DNA of 64,000 nucleotides, from contig JAQFVV010000566.1 of NCBI GenBank assembly GCA_028023455.1, positions 186,001-250,000 on the forward strand. The letters are read 5' to 3'. The notes under the pieces were generated by a model. The model had not been told where the DNA came from. It saw only the letters and a program-made list of their open reading frames with translations, and made no database searches. Source of the DNA: Epiperipatus broadwayi. Lineage: Eukaryota > Onychophora > Udeonychophora > Euonychophora > Peripatidae. Of this stretch, positions 1 to 11,759 are shown in pieces. Made by a program: the position numbers and the translations under genes. Each line of letters begins with the position of its first letter. The stretch's first letter is position 1.

Positions 1-900
1 AGCAGAGACATTTTGAAGCTTGGATTTTTTTCCCCTTGTTCTCCATATTTTTTCCCATAATTCTTCCAAAGTACTCAGGATTGCTCTCTTATGAAGATAT
101 TCAAGGCCATTTGGAAGAACTGAACAGTTAGATTGATTTAGTCTGTATTTTACATTATCTCCAAGTGTTTTTCTATTTCTCAACTTATCTACCTCAAATT
201 GGATTTCCCAATATTGCACTCCTAAACCACATTCACATTTAATCCTAGACTTTACAAATAATTCCTAATTGTACCTTTTAATTAAAATTTTCATTACAAT
301 CAACTTTGCTGATTGAATGAAGAGAATCTGGTTGTTGGGAGGGGCCCCAGAGGCCTAAATCCTGGTTCTTTTGAGGGGGAGGACTGGGATGAGGGTGTTG
401 TGGGAACTGTTGCCAACGTTGATTTTCTCGTTCACAAAAAAAAAAAAAAAAACGCTACTCATAGCGGTTTTAGCGTTCTTATTATAAACGATTCTATCCA
501 AATATTATTGCAAAATAAGCTGCAGTTTGGCCTAATGATTCTAATTGCAAGTGATTCACCCTATTTAAATTTATTATTTCCAATGTTGTTATCTCCAAGT
601 CTTTTCCTATTATCAACTTATCCATCGCAAATTGGACTTCTCAATATTGTGCTCCTAAAATGCTACTCATATTTAAACTTTAGACTTTAAAATAATTCGT
701 AATTGTAACATTTATTTGTCTTCAATGGTTAATACACACCCTTTCCACATCCCTTTCCCTTTTCATATATATCCTTTCCCTTTGACCATGTTGCTCCTGA
801 ATTTCATTTTCACCATTCTTTGTAAACCTTATTTAACTATATTTGTACATTTTTTTGATGAATAAACTTTCATCACTGAGAAAAAAACAAATAATAATTA
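1..900. repeat. 434-bp tandem duplication with retroposon-like 3' end
   Basis: Bases about 157-271 reappear diverged at about 591-705, an exact offset of 434 bases at both ends of the match. Between the copies is a less AT-rich stretch (about 325-430) followed by a run of about 18 A. The region ends near 860 with an AATAAA hexamer. The open frame from 313 to 690 runs through the poly(A) tract and into the second repeat copy, so I do not call it a gene. It looks like an old retroposon duplicated in tandem; the family is not recognised. Confidence 0.5.
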
Positions 901-2495
901 ACTAATTGAAATAACCCAGTAATAGTGTGACTAACTGAGCCTGACAAATTTTAAAATAAGGAAATAAAAATTGGTGAGGTAAAAATTCTGAGTGACTCAA
1001 CTCTATTTTATTCCTCAACTGAGGGCAGAGCAATGTTGCATACTCTCAAGCTGGCCACAAATATACATATATATATATACCCACATTATACCAGATGACA
1101 TGCAGCTAATATCCTTCAACAGACCACACCACTAGGTATCTAGCATAGAATATATATATATTGTTGATAGAGATATTCATTATAAGTGCCTACATAGCTG
1201 TTCACCTATATATAAATTAATTATTGCCGAGCGATCAGGGAGAGTAGGAATTCTTGGTAAAATAAACAATTGGTAGGGCAGACAGCAATATACAAATCTA
1301 ACAATTAACATTTATTAATAATACTAAAACAAAAAATAGCTCACATTAGTGGATGGGTTTGAACTATAGTTAGCTCAATCACATATTAAAAATAAGTATA
1401 ACCCATTTGAAAGAAATAGTTAATGTATTTGACAGTTGATTGTTTCCATTGTCTCATTTGAATTAATTTTATTCATTAAATAATTTAGTGTGACTATAAC
1501 AGAACTATCCATATGCTTGACAATTGCAGATGTGTGCCCATATTTTTGCAAAATATTGATTATTATTAAATATTGGAAGACTATTAGTTATTAGCTCACA
1601 CTGATTTTAATAGCACACCTCATATGTCCAAGACTCGGGCTACAAGAGGAAACATAATCAACAATAATAATTAGGTCCCAAATATCCCATGTTAAATAAT
1701 AATCTAAAAGGTATAACAAGACATGGGAAGATTACCACTCTTGAATCAATGCAGAATCAATAATGACTGCTAATTTCATGCAGTAAATAAATACAGGTTA
1801 AAATACAAAATATATAAGTGAGCATGGGTTTAAACTTAGCTGAGCCAAATCACAATCCACCCTATATCTAGTGGTAGGCAAATAAATCAATAATAGGATT
1901 GAATATATAAATAAACCTCATGGTATGTATCATTTATATGCATGTACACACGTTTTTTCAGCACACACAAAAATAGAAAGTAAACAAAACTGCAAATACT
2001 TTAAACAGTTTAACACCTTTATAAAAATTGTTATACGCACATCCACATACATCAAGTAAGAAATGAATATGTCAAAATTCCAGTCAGTATTAATTAAATG
2101 TATTAAAAAAAATTAATTCAGAGTTTCTTTTTAAATTTAAACTTAAAAGAACTCTTTATTTTTGCTCAGAAAATCTAGGTTGTTTAAAATGATGAAATTG
2201 GAGGAAGGGGCTAAGAATCTATGATTCTTTTTAATACCTCTATTAAATGTTAAGAGAAAAATTAACATTTTAGAAAACTATTGCATTTTATTAACTTCTC
2301 AACTGTCAAAGAAATTAAAGGGTTGAGATCAGAATATTTATAAACTACAAAAGGCTGAGATCAATAAGATAAATATAAAATTAATAAAATCGAAATATAA
2401 AAACAAGTATACCTTATGAAATATATAAGTATAAAAATATGAATTAATGAAATAAAATGTACATGCATCTTTATATCACTGGCTTACTGATATAT
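900..2495. other. AT-rich DNA, no gene seen
   Basis: No coding-like frame, RNA gene or clear repeat boundary was found. There are short (TA)n runs near 1065-1080, 1150-1160 and 2491-2504. Confidence 0.5.
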
Positions 2496-2499
2496 ATAT

Positions 2500-3231
2500 A
2501 TATAAACAAAAAAATAAAGACTTATAAATCCAATAAATAATATAATATTTCAACCAGAGGACTGGTTTTCATCAGAAAGAAAAAAAAAATACACAGTAAA
2601 ATGGCGATAATCAAAAATTACAGATTTGGCAAAAGATTAAAAATTTAACAAAACCCCCGTGATTGGTCACAAAATCTAACACAGAATATCTACCCAATCA
2701 ATGACAAAATTCAAACAAAAAACAAAACTACATTCCCTCCTAATCAAGCTTAAATTCTATTTAAATTAAAATAAATATAAAAATAAAAAATTAAAATATT
2801 ATACATATGTGCATACATAGAAAAATTAAACTATGCTCACACACAAAAAATAGCTGTGCTCACATTAATATTCATTAAAAACTAAAATACTTATACATTT
2901 TAAAAATTATAGTTAGTGCAAAGTACAATAATTTATAACTAATTATTTATCTATAAACCAATTAAACACAGATATTAAACATCCATGTAACCAATCTTTA
3001 CATAAAAAAACCTCATATAAGAAAATTTTCACATAAAAAACACACATATAGAAATCATTTAGGAGACCAGGTAACCCAGAGATGTAATAGTTCCAGTGTT
3101 CAAATTCAATCCATGCGGTTCTAAGGTCTTGAATTTAAAAATAAAAAAAAACTCTCCTTTTGTTTCCTCTCCCTTGTAGAAGAAAAACCTTCCTGAAGAA
3201 TCACTACTTTTAAATCATCAATTGAATGATA
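2500..3231 (-). mobile_element. Penelope-like element, left (minus) copy of a head-to-head pair
   Basis: This arm is a near-perfect inverted copy of 3339-4085 and therefore carries, on the minus strand, the C-terminal part of the same GIY-YIG-type reading frame plus its 3' region. It is truncated at its 5' side, where it meets the 107-bp unpaired centre (3232-3338). Near its outer end the minus strand carries the same core-like motif (CTGATGA, a 6-bp hairpin, GAAA) seen in the other arm, at about 2555-2582. High arm identity implies a recent inverted duplication or inverted insertion. Confidence 0.7.
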
Positions 3232-3509
3232 TAGGTGAGTCAGCAAATAGTTTACATGTCAGAATGACTAATCATAGATTTGACATTTTGCATAAGAATA
3301 AAGATAGACCGGTTTCAAAACATTTTAACTTACCGAATCATTCAATTGATGATTTAAAAGTAGTGATTCTTCAGGAAGGTTTTTCTTCTACAAGGGAGAG
3401 GAAACAAAAGGAGAGTTTTTTTTTTATTTTTAAATTCAAGACCTTAGAACCGCATGGATTGAATTTGAACACTGGAACTATTACATCTCTGGGTTACCTG
3501 GTCTCCTAA
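3222..3509 (+). pseudogene. Penelope-like element GIY-YIG endonuclease domain, C-terminal fragment
   Basis: The frame reads about 95 residues to a stop at 3509. Near its start is DIGESANSLHVRM, which corresponds to the second half of the GIY-YIG motif (YIGE followed by SLxxRM). It continues with RPVSKHFNLPNHS and DLKVVIL, then TRERKQKE and KTLEPHGLNLN. That order (IGE, PV.KHFN.P.H, DL.V.IL, R..KE, TL.PHGLN) is typical of the endonuclease domain at the C-terminus of PLE polyproteins. The GIY half and the reverse transcriptase are missing, so this is a 5'-truncated copy. The first codon is TTG and is only the edge of the open frame. Codons from about 3339 onward lie in the inverted-repeat arm; the first part lies in the unique centre. 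Confidence 0.75.
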
Positions 3510-4085
3510 ATGATTTCTATATGTGTGTTTTTTATGTGAAAATTTTCTTATATGAGGTTTTTTTATGTAAAGATTGGTTACATGGATGTTTAATATCTGT
3601 GTTTAATTGGTTTATAGATAAATAATTAGTTATAAATTATTGTACTTTGCACTAACTATAATTTTTAAAATGTATAAGTATTTTAGTTTTTAATGAATAT
3701 TAATGTGAGCACAGCTATTTTTTGTGTGTGAGCATAGTTTAATTTTTCTATGTATGCACATATGTATAATATTTTAATTTTTAATTTTGGATTTTTTATT
3801 TTTATATTTATTTTAATTTAAATAGAATTTAAGCTTGATTAGGAGGGAATGTAGTTTTGTGTTTTTTGTTTGAATTTTGTCATTGATTGGGTAGATATTC
3901 TGTGTTAGATTTTGTGACCAATCACGGGGTTTTGTTAAATTTTTAATCTTTTGCCAAATCTGTAATTTTTGATTATCGCCATTTTACTGTGTATTTTTTT
4001 TTCTTTCTGATGAAAACCAGTCCTCTGGTTGAAATATTATATTATTTATTGGATTTATAAGTCTTTATTTTTTTGTTTTTATATG
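3339..4085 (+). mobile_element. Penelope-like element, right (plus) copy: end of ORF and 3' region
   Basis: This is the plus-strand arm of the palindrome centred at about 3285. It contains the end of the endonuclease frame, then about 500 bp of AT-rich 3' region ending near a T-rich tract and TATA repeats. At 4007-4034 it carries CTGATGA, a perfect 6-bp stem (AACCAG/CTGGTT, loop TCCT) and GAAA. This matches the catalytic core and helix II of a hammerhead ribozyme, a motif published for PLEs. I could not draw a convincing helix I, so self-cleavage is not claimed. Confidence 0.65.
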
Positions 4086-4089
4086 TATT

Positions 4090-6570
4090 TCCTTTGGTTA
4101 GTTTGTTATATATTAATATTTTGATATATATATAATAGTTTAGATAAACATTTTCCTGTGAGTTCATAGTGATATGGGTGGAGAAATCTTACTTTTTGTA
4201 TGCATTATATTCAAATGAGTATGTACTTCTTGGATCTTGAGAAGTACTTTGTTATGATGAGATCTAGAATTTCAGAAGTTAGCTGATTTTGGAGAGGTTC
4301 ATGCTGGAGAGGAGTTCATCCTTTGGTGCCTTAGCTGCACATGGCTTCAGGTATGGCAACTGGAGTGAATTCTGCGTTCATTTTCTAGGCGGCACATATA
4401 AAATGGCAGGATCAAAACACAAGCAGAATAACAGTCTCAAAATATGTAAGCTTATGGAATAGAATCTAATGAAATCAGAAGAATAGAAAAGAATAATTAA
4501 TAATTTTTAGTTGGTTTTAATAAATATTTTTTGTTTTATGTAGACACATCGATTATTTGTCCCACTTAAAATTTCAAGAATCTCAATCAGCAAACCAGTG
4601 ATTAAAATTTCTACTCAGTTAAGCCAGCAGACAACAATCCTAATAGAAATAAAACTATATATTTGTCAAACTCAACAAAAGGGATTAGAGTTGCTAAAAA
4701 AATATTAGAGCTTAATCAGATTATATAAAGATATTTTACTAAAAGATAATAAAATCGGTTACAAAATTCACTTTCTTTAAAAAAAAAAATGTATCATTGA
4801 AATATTGAGCTAATTCTAAAATCTTTTACTATTAGTGTGTGTATAATATATACATAATACCACACTCAATAAAACAAAAAAACAACTTGAATTAAAATTA
4901 AGTGTTCGCCATAGAAATTAAATTTTGAGATCGGCAAAGCATTTCATATATATAAAAAGAGAAAGTTTTGTAATAGTATTTCTTTTTAATTATAATCAAT
5001 AGATTAATATCAGTAAAATAGTTTTATTTTAGTTAAATTAAATAAATTTCTGAGAAGAAACCAGAAAATACTGATTTATTTAATTAAATAAACAAAAACA
5101 GGGTTTAATTAATCCTCAATATTTTAATATTTCATCAAAAGTTGATTAATTGTACATTTCTTGTATAATAAGATTAGTGAATCCCTGAAATGTAATCAAC
5201 AATATAATTAAGTTTTATATGGAATAAAAACTAATTAAATAAAATAATATTTATAAAAAAAAAGAAAGGGAAACCTGATAAATCCAAGAATTTATATGTC
5301 AGACAGATGTTGGATTATATCTTGGTGATTAGGAAATATTTTTCAAAAAACAGTAATGAGATAAAGTATAAAAGAGATAAAATCTTTTGTGTATCTTGTC
5401 TTTAAATCAGGATATGGAAACACCAGTGAAATATTAAGAAGCCAGTGATGCTGATGTAAATTTGTAAAAGTTGAAACATATGGACCTAGTACTGAGAAAT
5501 TGGCAGGGAAGAAATGGTAACTATTATATAGAATATCTTATAAAGGTGAGGAATGTGGTTTTTTTAATATAGATATTTTTATTATGAATGGTTAATCCTC
5601 TGGGGTGTGTTTATTCTGATTTTTCATGATGTAGCAGTCAAGTAAAAAAAGGAATGGCCTAAATGTAATAAAATCTCAAAATAAGTCAGTCACTTTTGAA
5701 GGATATTTTCTGTCATCCATGATATCCATCTAATATGCTGAAAAATAATATGAAAGAAAAAAAAAGTATATAGAGAATAAAAGAAACAAGATTAGCATTG
5801 GATCTCCAACCAATTGACATTGAAGTTGTATAAAATCAATCGAGCTTTAGTCATTCAATCTTACAAAGCATGTGAATTTAAAGAGATCTTGAAAGCTGAC
5901 CAATCGAATGATTGCAGTTTAATGTACATGAAATCATAAGTACCGCTTTACTGTTTCATTTTCTAATACATGTGAAGTGTAGTTAACCAGAAAACAGCCA
6001 AATTCAATGACTTGAACCCAAAACAATTAAGGATTGGGTAACATTTTGTTATTCCGTTTTATTATTAAGTCTAAAATATATTATAATAAAAAAATATTGT
6101 AATTAACCCAAATTGAATCAAACTGTATTCCTGTAAATATTTATTTATTTTTATTTTACAAATAAATAATTTTTTTTATTTTTTTAAAAAAAAAAATTTT
6201 TAGTATTTCATGAGTTAAACTAACTTGGGAGTCAAGATGTTAGTTTAAGCCATTCACTGTCATAAAAGAGGGAAAGTTATATGAATACCTAGTATAGAAT
6301 GCCGATATATCGATTTTCTCCAGAGGATAATGACTATTTTCTATAAGTATCTTTTAACTAATAAAGGTTACTTTTGAAAGATCATGTAAAATATTCAGGA
6401 CTTATTAAATTATATTATAATGAAGTTCGTTTATTAACTCATTGTAAATAGCCTTTAATCTTTATGATATGATATTTTCACTCAATATCTATATAGTCAC
6501 CATACTGAAATAGTTGTTTTTTTTTATTTGAATGGAGAATGATGGTTAGAAAATATGGGCGGTGTTTTTT
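4090..6570. other. AT-rich DNA, no gene seen
   Basis: Long A and T runs, no coding-like frame and no repeat with definable ends. Confidence 0.5.
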
Positions 6571-6575
6571 GTTTT

Positions 6576-6672
6576 TTTCCATATAGCATAGCATCGGCCA
6601 GGATGCAAACCCACAACCATCTGCAACCAACTATTTGCTTGCAAGGCGATTGCGATGACCTCTCGGTGTTAG
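6576..6672 (-). mobile_element. tRNA-derived SINE, degraded copy
   Basis: On the minus strand this reads as a diverged copy of the SINE at 36941-37050: the GAGAGGTCATCGC head, the CCTTGCAAGC segment resembling an anticodon arm, a decayed B box (GGGTTTGCATCC) and an A-rich tail after TATGCTATATGG. Several CpG positions have become TG or CA. It would be a pol III-transcribed retroposon; no function is inferred. Confidence 0.7.
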
Positions 6673-6679
6673 TGTTTAA

Positions 6680-8445
6680 AATAAATAAATTTAACAAAGA
6701 CTCAGTCTGCTCTTCATAATCAGTTAAGGCTTTCATTCTAAATATACCCACTTTGATCATTCCTAACCCCTAATAACTTTAGCCTGTTAATCCATACACA
6801 CTATATCCTTAATATACACTTAATATCCTTAAATACCTTGTGATGTGTGATGGGAAATGATGGATAAGTAGCTTATCTTAGCTATTTATATTTATAATTC
6901 TGAATAAATTGGTGATATGAAATAACTCCAGAAAAATACTGCATTATTAATGTTTAAAAGAATATTCAATTCCATTTATCTTTTGAATTAATTATTTAAT
7001 TAATTGCACTCATTATTCGCCATTATTCTATCTGCATATATGCCAGTTTGCACTTCAGGAAAAATAAGAAATGTATTTTATTTAAACATTAGGATGTTAA
7101 TGGCTGCTAATAGATAGGTTCTACGATTTACCTGTATTAAATTAATTGCCAACAAGTTTAATGCACGAAATCATACTAATCAAATTGTAGTGACATCACT
7201 GTTAATAAATTAAAAACATTATGAAGCATTGGAATATATTCGGATTGTTAATAATTTATTTTTGTACAACTCTTCATTAATTCATTCCTTGTATTTTAAA
7301 TGATTTGCTTAATACAAATAAATGTTGAACAATATTCATGTATACATATAAGGAAAAAAAAATTCATAAATTAGATAGCTTATAGATTTACCTTTATGCA
7401 TAAATAACAATAATCCCAAATATAAGTCCATTTTCTGGGAACATAAATAATAATTCCATCATGCCTTCGATCCACAGACTGTCAAATCTAGTTTGCATGG
7501 AACGAGATGACAGGAAGAGAAAAGTTAAGGAGCCATGATTTATTGCCAGCAACAATCACATTATCAGTAAAAAGAACTATAAATAGTCAAGTGGAAAGTA
7601 AAGAGAATGAATTTAGGATGAAATAATGCCACATTAGATAAAAAGTGCATTTTTTTCTTGAATGTCCATGATGCTAGCGTTGGATTGCAAATGTTCAAAA
7701 CTTGTTTTTGCTGAAGTAGAACTAATCTAAGAATGAAATTATTATCCATATTACAAGTTCATGCATTGATTTAACCTTTCGATATACATTCTCCTTTTTT
7801 ATACCTAACAATCATTTCTGAATCAAATCCTTTTTGGTGATTTCTGTTATGTATTCAGTTTTTGTACGTTTGATGATTAATTCCAATTATTGTTAAATAT
7901 ATTTTTAATAGATGGACACTACAATTACAAGACAAATTTCCCCAATTTTAGAACAAAATTACCTTCACAAGGGCCTTATCGGCTTTTTCTTTTTTTTGAG
8001 TGAGTTTTTAAAAGAGTAAAAACTTGTTTTATCGGTACTTTTTTCCAACTAAGTTTCAATATACTGTACAATAAAATGGTAAAGATAAGTTAATGTTATT
8101 ATTATTATTATTATTATTTTAATAAAGTATTTTATATATTAAAATATTTCAGCATAATTGGCTTTATGAGGTACATTTTGTATTATAATTCGTTATTCTT
8201 CAGTTTTAAATAACACTCTTTCTGGTGTATTGCTCTTTAATTCTAATCTTAATTCATTATTACTCTTTAATTACACAAAATGCTCTTCTAGAAGTTAAGT
8301 TCCAATAAAACTCAACTTATAATTAAAATGTTTGCTCTCAAAGTAAATATTTTCTTCGTAGATAAATGTATTTATCAATAATTTCATCAAATCTTTTAAT
8401 AAAATCATCACTTAAAATGTATGAAAATTTTATGCTTTTCACATA
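6680..8445. other. AT-rich DNA with an (ATT)n microsatellite
   Basis: A run of (ATT)n lies at about 8097-8117. No gene or bounded repeat was recognised. Confidence 0.45.
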
Positions 8446-8449
8446 TATA

Positions 8450-9340
8450 CACCTGGGTCTCTTTTTGTGTGGACTTTTTTAATGTAATTTTGAAGTTATG
8501 TGATTCATGTTTCTTCTTAATATCTTTTTGTGCGGTTTTCTTTTATGCAATAAAGAAGTTCATATTTCATTTAAAATCAGGATTTCCCCATTTTATATAC
8601 ACACATTAAATTTTACATACTTTAAATGCCCGTTGAAAAAAGGTTTGGCAATAAATTGAGATACCGTAGAAGATTTAGAAAAAGATAATGAAACAGAAGT
8701 GGAACCTGTTCGTTTCACAGCAAAAATGATTTGAGAAAGTCTTCAACTTTCTAATCAATTGGAAAATCATTTTCTTGTTAATGACCCAAACTATGAACGA
8801 GCTCTTAAATTCCAACAAGAGCTAAATAGTTGTATGTCTGGATATTGCTAGCTTCATAAACAATTAGTAAAATCATCATCTCAAAGTTTAATCACCTTTT
8901 TACATTGTCACCAGAAAACCATTAACACAGTACGAGACTGAAGTTGTCACTAATTCTGCTGTTTGGGTTTTGTCTTGTGACAAATATGATTTCTTACCAG
9001 TTCACAAACAAACCCACATATTCTCAAATAGTGATAATGATTAAAATATGTATGAAAAAATGTAAAATAAATTACACATAAAAAGATATTGTTTTGAATA
9101 AAATTAAATACTTAATAAAAAAAGTAAAAAAACTTTGTTTTGTATCAATTTTTTCAAATATTTGACATTTTTTATTAGTCATACTTTATTTCCTTATTTT
9201 TTTTATGCGAATTTTAAAGTAATTTTACCTTGTTGCTTTGGTTTTATGTGATTTTTGAAAATTATGGAATGCATCCCCAATTTTTCAAGGTAAGTCTATT
9301 TTTGTGCAATTTTTTTATGTGGGTTTTCTGTGGAACCAAC
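8450..9340 (+). mobile_element. Tigger/pogo-type DNA transposon, degraded, right end lost
   Basis: The left end is TA followed by the terminal repeat CACCTGGGTCTC, as in the complete minus-strand copy at 21472-22449. The following 60 bp (ending near 8511) and the stretch 8917-9337 match that copy in reverse orientation. The right terminal repeat itself is missing after about 9337. The interior keeps a transposase C-terminal remnant. It is an internally deleted relative of an autonomous element and cannot be active. Confidence 0.7.
8669..8911 (+). pseudogene. Tigger/jerky-family transposase, C-terminal remnant
   Basis: One frame, broken by an in-frame TGA and a TAG, reads FTAKMI, then ESLQLSNQLENHFLVNDPN, YERALKFQQELNSCM and SQSLITFL. 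The order (FT..M, a helical segment, DPN.ER, a helical segment, an SQSLITFL end) matches the C-terminal tail of pogo/Tigger and jerky-like transposases, where FTTK..., D.N.ER and QSTLD.F are recurrent. The DDE catalytic core and DNA-binding domains are absent. It lies inside the TIR element described above, which supports the assignment independently. Confidence 0.65.
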
Positions 9341-9763
9341 AACCCAAATGGCAAACTGTGTAATACAAGAATGCCAGTCATGTCAAAATGAACAGATAAA
9401 TGAAAATATAAAAACCAAGCATAAATTTCTCTTGGTTATGGCAATGCATTTAATATTTAATAATATCTCTTCATTTAATAATATTAATGTAGGTAAATAA
9501 AGGATATACCTAGTAAAATTTTCATTATATTTCTTTTACCTATTAATTTTAATTACAATTGATTTATTTTTCAACTAAATTAATTTAAATATAGTTTACT
9601 TTTTCTATTTTAATCTACTTTAATAAATCAATATTAGTATATTGTAAATACTGAGCTTTGAGATGTAATTAAAAGGGATTTGAACACAGACTTAGCTTCC
9701 TTGAACCACTCCACTCCATTTAATATAACTGATACACATGGCCACATAATGTGAAAAAGGTAA

Positions 9764-9823
9764 ATGATCTCCAATATACTTATTTTGTGTTGAACCAGTA
9801 CTCATCAGTTGGTCCAGACCATC
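9764..9823 (-). ncRNA. Hammerhead-like ribozyme, family B (mutated core)
   Basis: Minus strand: core CTGATGA at 9808-9802, helix II GTACTG/CAACAC, then AAAA where GAAA is expected, helix III ATA/TAT with a 2-nt loop, and A at the cleavage position. Helix I pairs CCAA with TTGG, and distally ATGGTC with GATCAT (one G-U pair). The G12 to A change fits CpG decay of CACGAAA and should abolish activity. Confidence 0.55.
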
Positions 9824-10071
9824 ATCTCCCACACATACAATCAATGGACATATTAATGTCATATATATGAAGGGTCAGAGTGATTTAAGACAACAGGGGT
9901 ATGCTAACAATATTGGCACCAACAAGGGTTTGGGCATTCCATCACAGATTTTCAATAATATGGATGGCTGAGGAGTTGGAGGGTGAAGAGGATCGAAGTC
10001 TGTCCATTAAAGATGTATTAGCTTAATATAAAATGAGCACTGATTATATATATGTGTGTGAGAGAGAGATG

Positions 10072-10132
10072 ATGGTGTCTGAACCAACTGATGAGTGCTG
10101 GTTCATCACGAAATAAGTATGATGGAGATCAC
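10072..10132 (+). ncRNA. Hammerhead-like ribozyme, family B (GAAA intact)
   Basis: Core CTGATGA at 10088-10094, helix II GTGCTG/CATCAC with one mismatch and a GTT loop (10095-10109), GAAA at 10110-10113, helix III ATA/TAT. The expected cleavage nucleotide (10121) is G, which hammerheads do not tolerate, and inner helix I has lost a pair. It is a diverged copy but retains the whole architecture. Confidence 0.55.
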
Positions 10133-10229
10133 TTATCTTTTTCATATGTATGTGGTCATGTATATCAGTTATATAAGATGGAGTGGATAGCTTAAGGAAG
10201 ATTGAAAGTATGTGTTCAAATATCCTTTA

Positions 10230-11555
10230 ATTTAATCTATTTTGTAATTTTATCTCTCATTTAAACAAGCATTTTTTAAATAATTGAAATTGTTCTTCAA
10301 AGTTCTCTTACTATTATTAATTTATCCCTATAATCTTTGATACTCTTTATTATTATTTTAAATATATTATTTTGTTTTTAATTATCCCAAAATATAATAC
10401 GCGTTTACTTACAATATTACTAAATAAACGCTTCCAATAAAAGAGAGTTAATTGTTTACAGAGAGCATTAAAAAATATATTTTCACTGTTATCATATTTT
10501 TAATTAAAGCCTCTTTGATCTACAGAAATTTAATTTCTTTAATAAAAATGTTTCTACAGTATTGACTTCATTGTAGTACCATATGAATGTATTTTAACAG
10601 CAATATGTAAGTTGGTCATGTGACTAAGTCATGTGATATTTTATTGGATTTATTTTAATGACTGGCAAGAAGATTTTAAATATAAACGAGTAGGTGTTTT
10701 AATACACGTACTCTTTTTAAATAATAATTTTAAAAAATTAACATTAGATAAGATTTAACAAAATTAAGTTTTTAATTTTGGCAGTAAAATCCTTGAATCG
10801 GATATCGATCCGGTTCAGTATATTTCTTAGAAAAACTCTTAATCATTGCGTGAGAGAGAAGTTTAATCTTACCATAACAAGCAATAAGTTTCTGTTTATA
10901 TACCACGATTGCATATTGGTTGGCTTTAGATTGTGAATTTGTTTGCAATCAACTATAATTGGGTTGAGAGTTTCAGTTTGACGATTAATTCAATAAACAT
11001 AATTCATTTATAATATTCCTAATCAGAACCGGGTTTGATTCTTAACTATCTCTTGTGATGCTCCACTGATCGATATTTTTTTGGTTCTAGAAAAGAAAAA
11101 GGAGGGGTATTGAATAAAAAAAAACGTTAATGGACGGCTCAATTTTTTTTGCTACAATGGAATGATGATTTTAACATAAACTATTTGATTTTAAAATGAT
11201 TTATCAATCACTAATTGGACTTTTTAAAGACAGAAAATGTAAAAAGGAAGATCGTTGAAACACCTTTAAAAAAAACTGCCACGAGACAATTTAAACAATT
11301 CAGGAATGGCTTATATTCGATTTTAAATTAATAATATTTATAACTGAAAAAATGTGTTAGGAGTTTGATCTGAAAAGCACGAAAGATAATAAAGAATCAA
11401 ACCTGGTTCTCATTAAGAATCTTATTGAATAACGAATTAAGTTCATTGAACCACTGTTTGTAATTGAAACTCTCTTTGCAAATATTTTTAAAATACTGTG
11501 GGTTAACTATTAATTATGACCGAGTAAATTTATTCTTCTTCCCATTAGAACAACT
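10230..11555. other. AT-rich DNA, no gene seen
   Basis: No coding-like frame or bounded repeat was recognised. Confidence 0.45.
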
Positions 11556-11759
11556 AGTACTTGGTATTATTCCTGCAACCTAGGATAGATAGGACGACTA
11601 TTCACATACGCGATAAAACGTGTAATCTTGCGAACGTGAAATAAACACGCGCTTTTTCATCTCGAAAAACGTGTTTTGAACGTGCACAAAACGTGTTTTA
11701 AAACGTGTCAACAAAACACAATTTCTTATGTCTCAAAACTTCTTAGTGTCTTTTTTTTT

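Larger units (their letters stand above)
9660..10225. repeat. Foldback repeat made of two inverted family B hammerhead units
   Basis: About 9665-9830 and about 10062-10225 are inverted copies with roughly 80% apparent identity. Each arm holds a family B hammerhead-like sequence, a spacer with TTTTCACATGTG-like and GGTCATG motifs, and a distal GTGTTCAAAT segment resembling a pol III B box. The 230-bp centre is unrelated. Single units of the same family recur near 31000-31400, 32510-32700 and 48900-48990. Confidence 0.7.

Noticed and set aside
313-690. 125-codon open frame
   Set aside because: Runs through a poly(A) tract (poly-Lys) and a duplicated repeat copy; no domain, start codon is TTG.
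3222-3509. Host GIY-YIG nuclease gene
   Set aside because: Embedded in a PLE palindrome, 5'-truncated and followed by a PLE-type 3' region.
8100-8120. Terminators, ribosome binding sites, operons
   Set aside because: Bacterial features are not applicable to this sequence.
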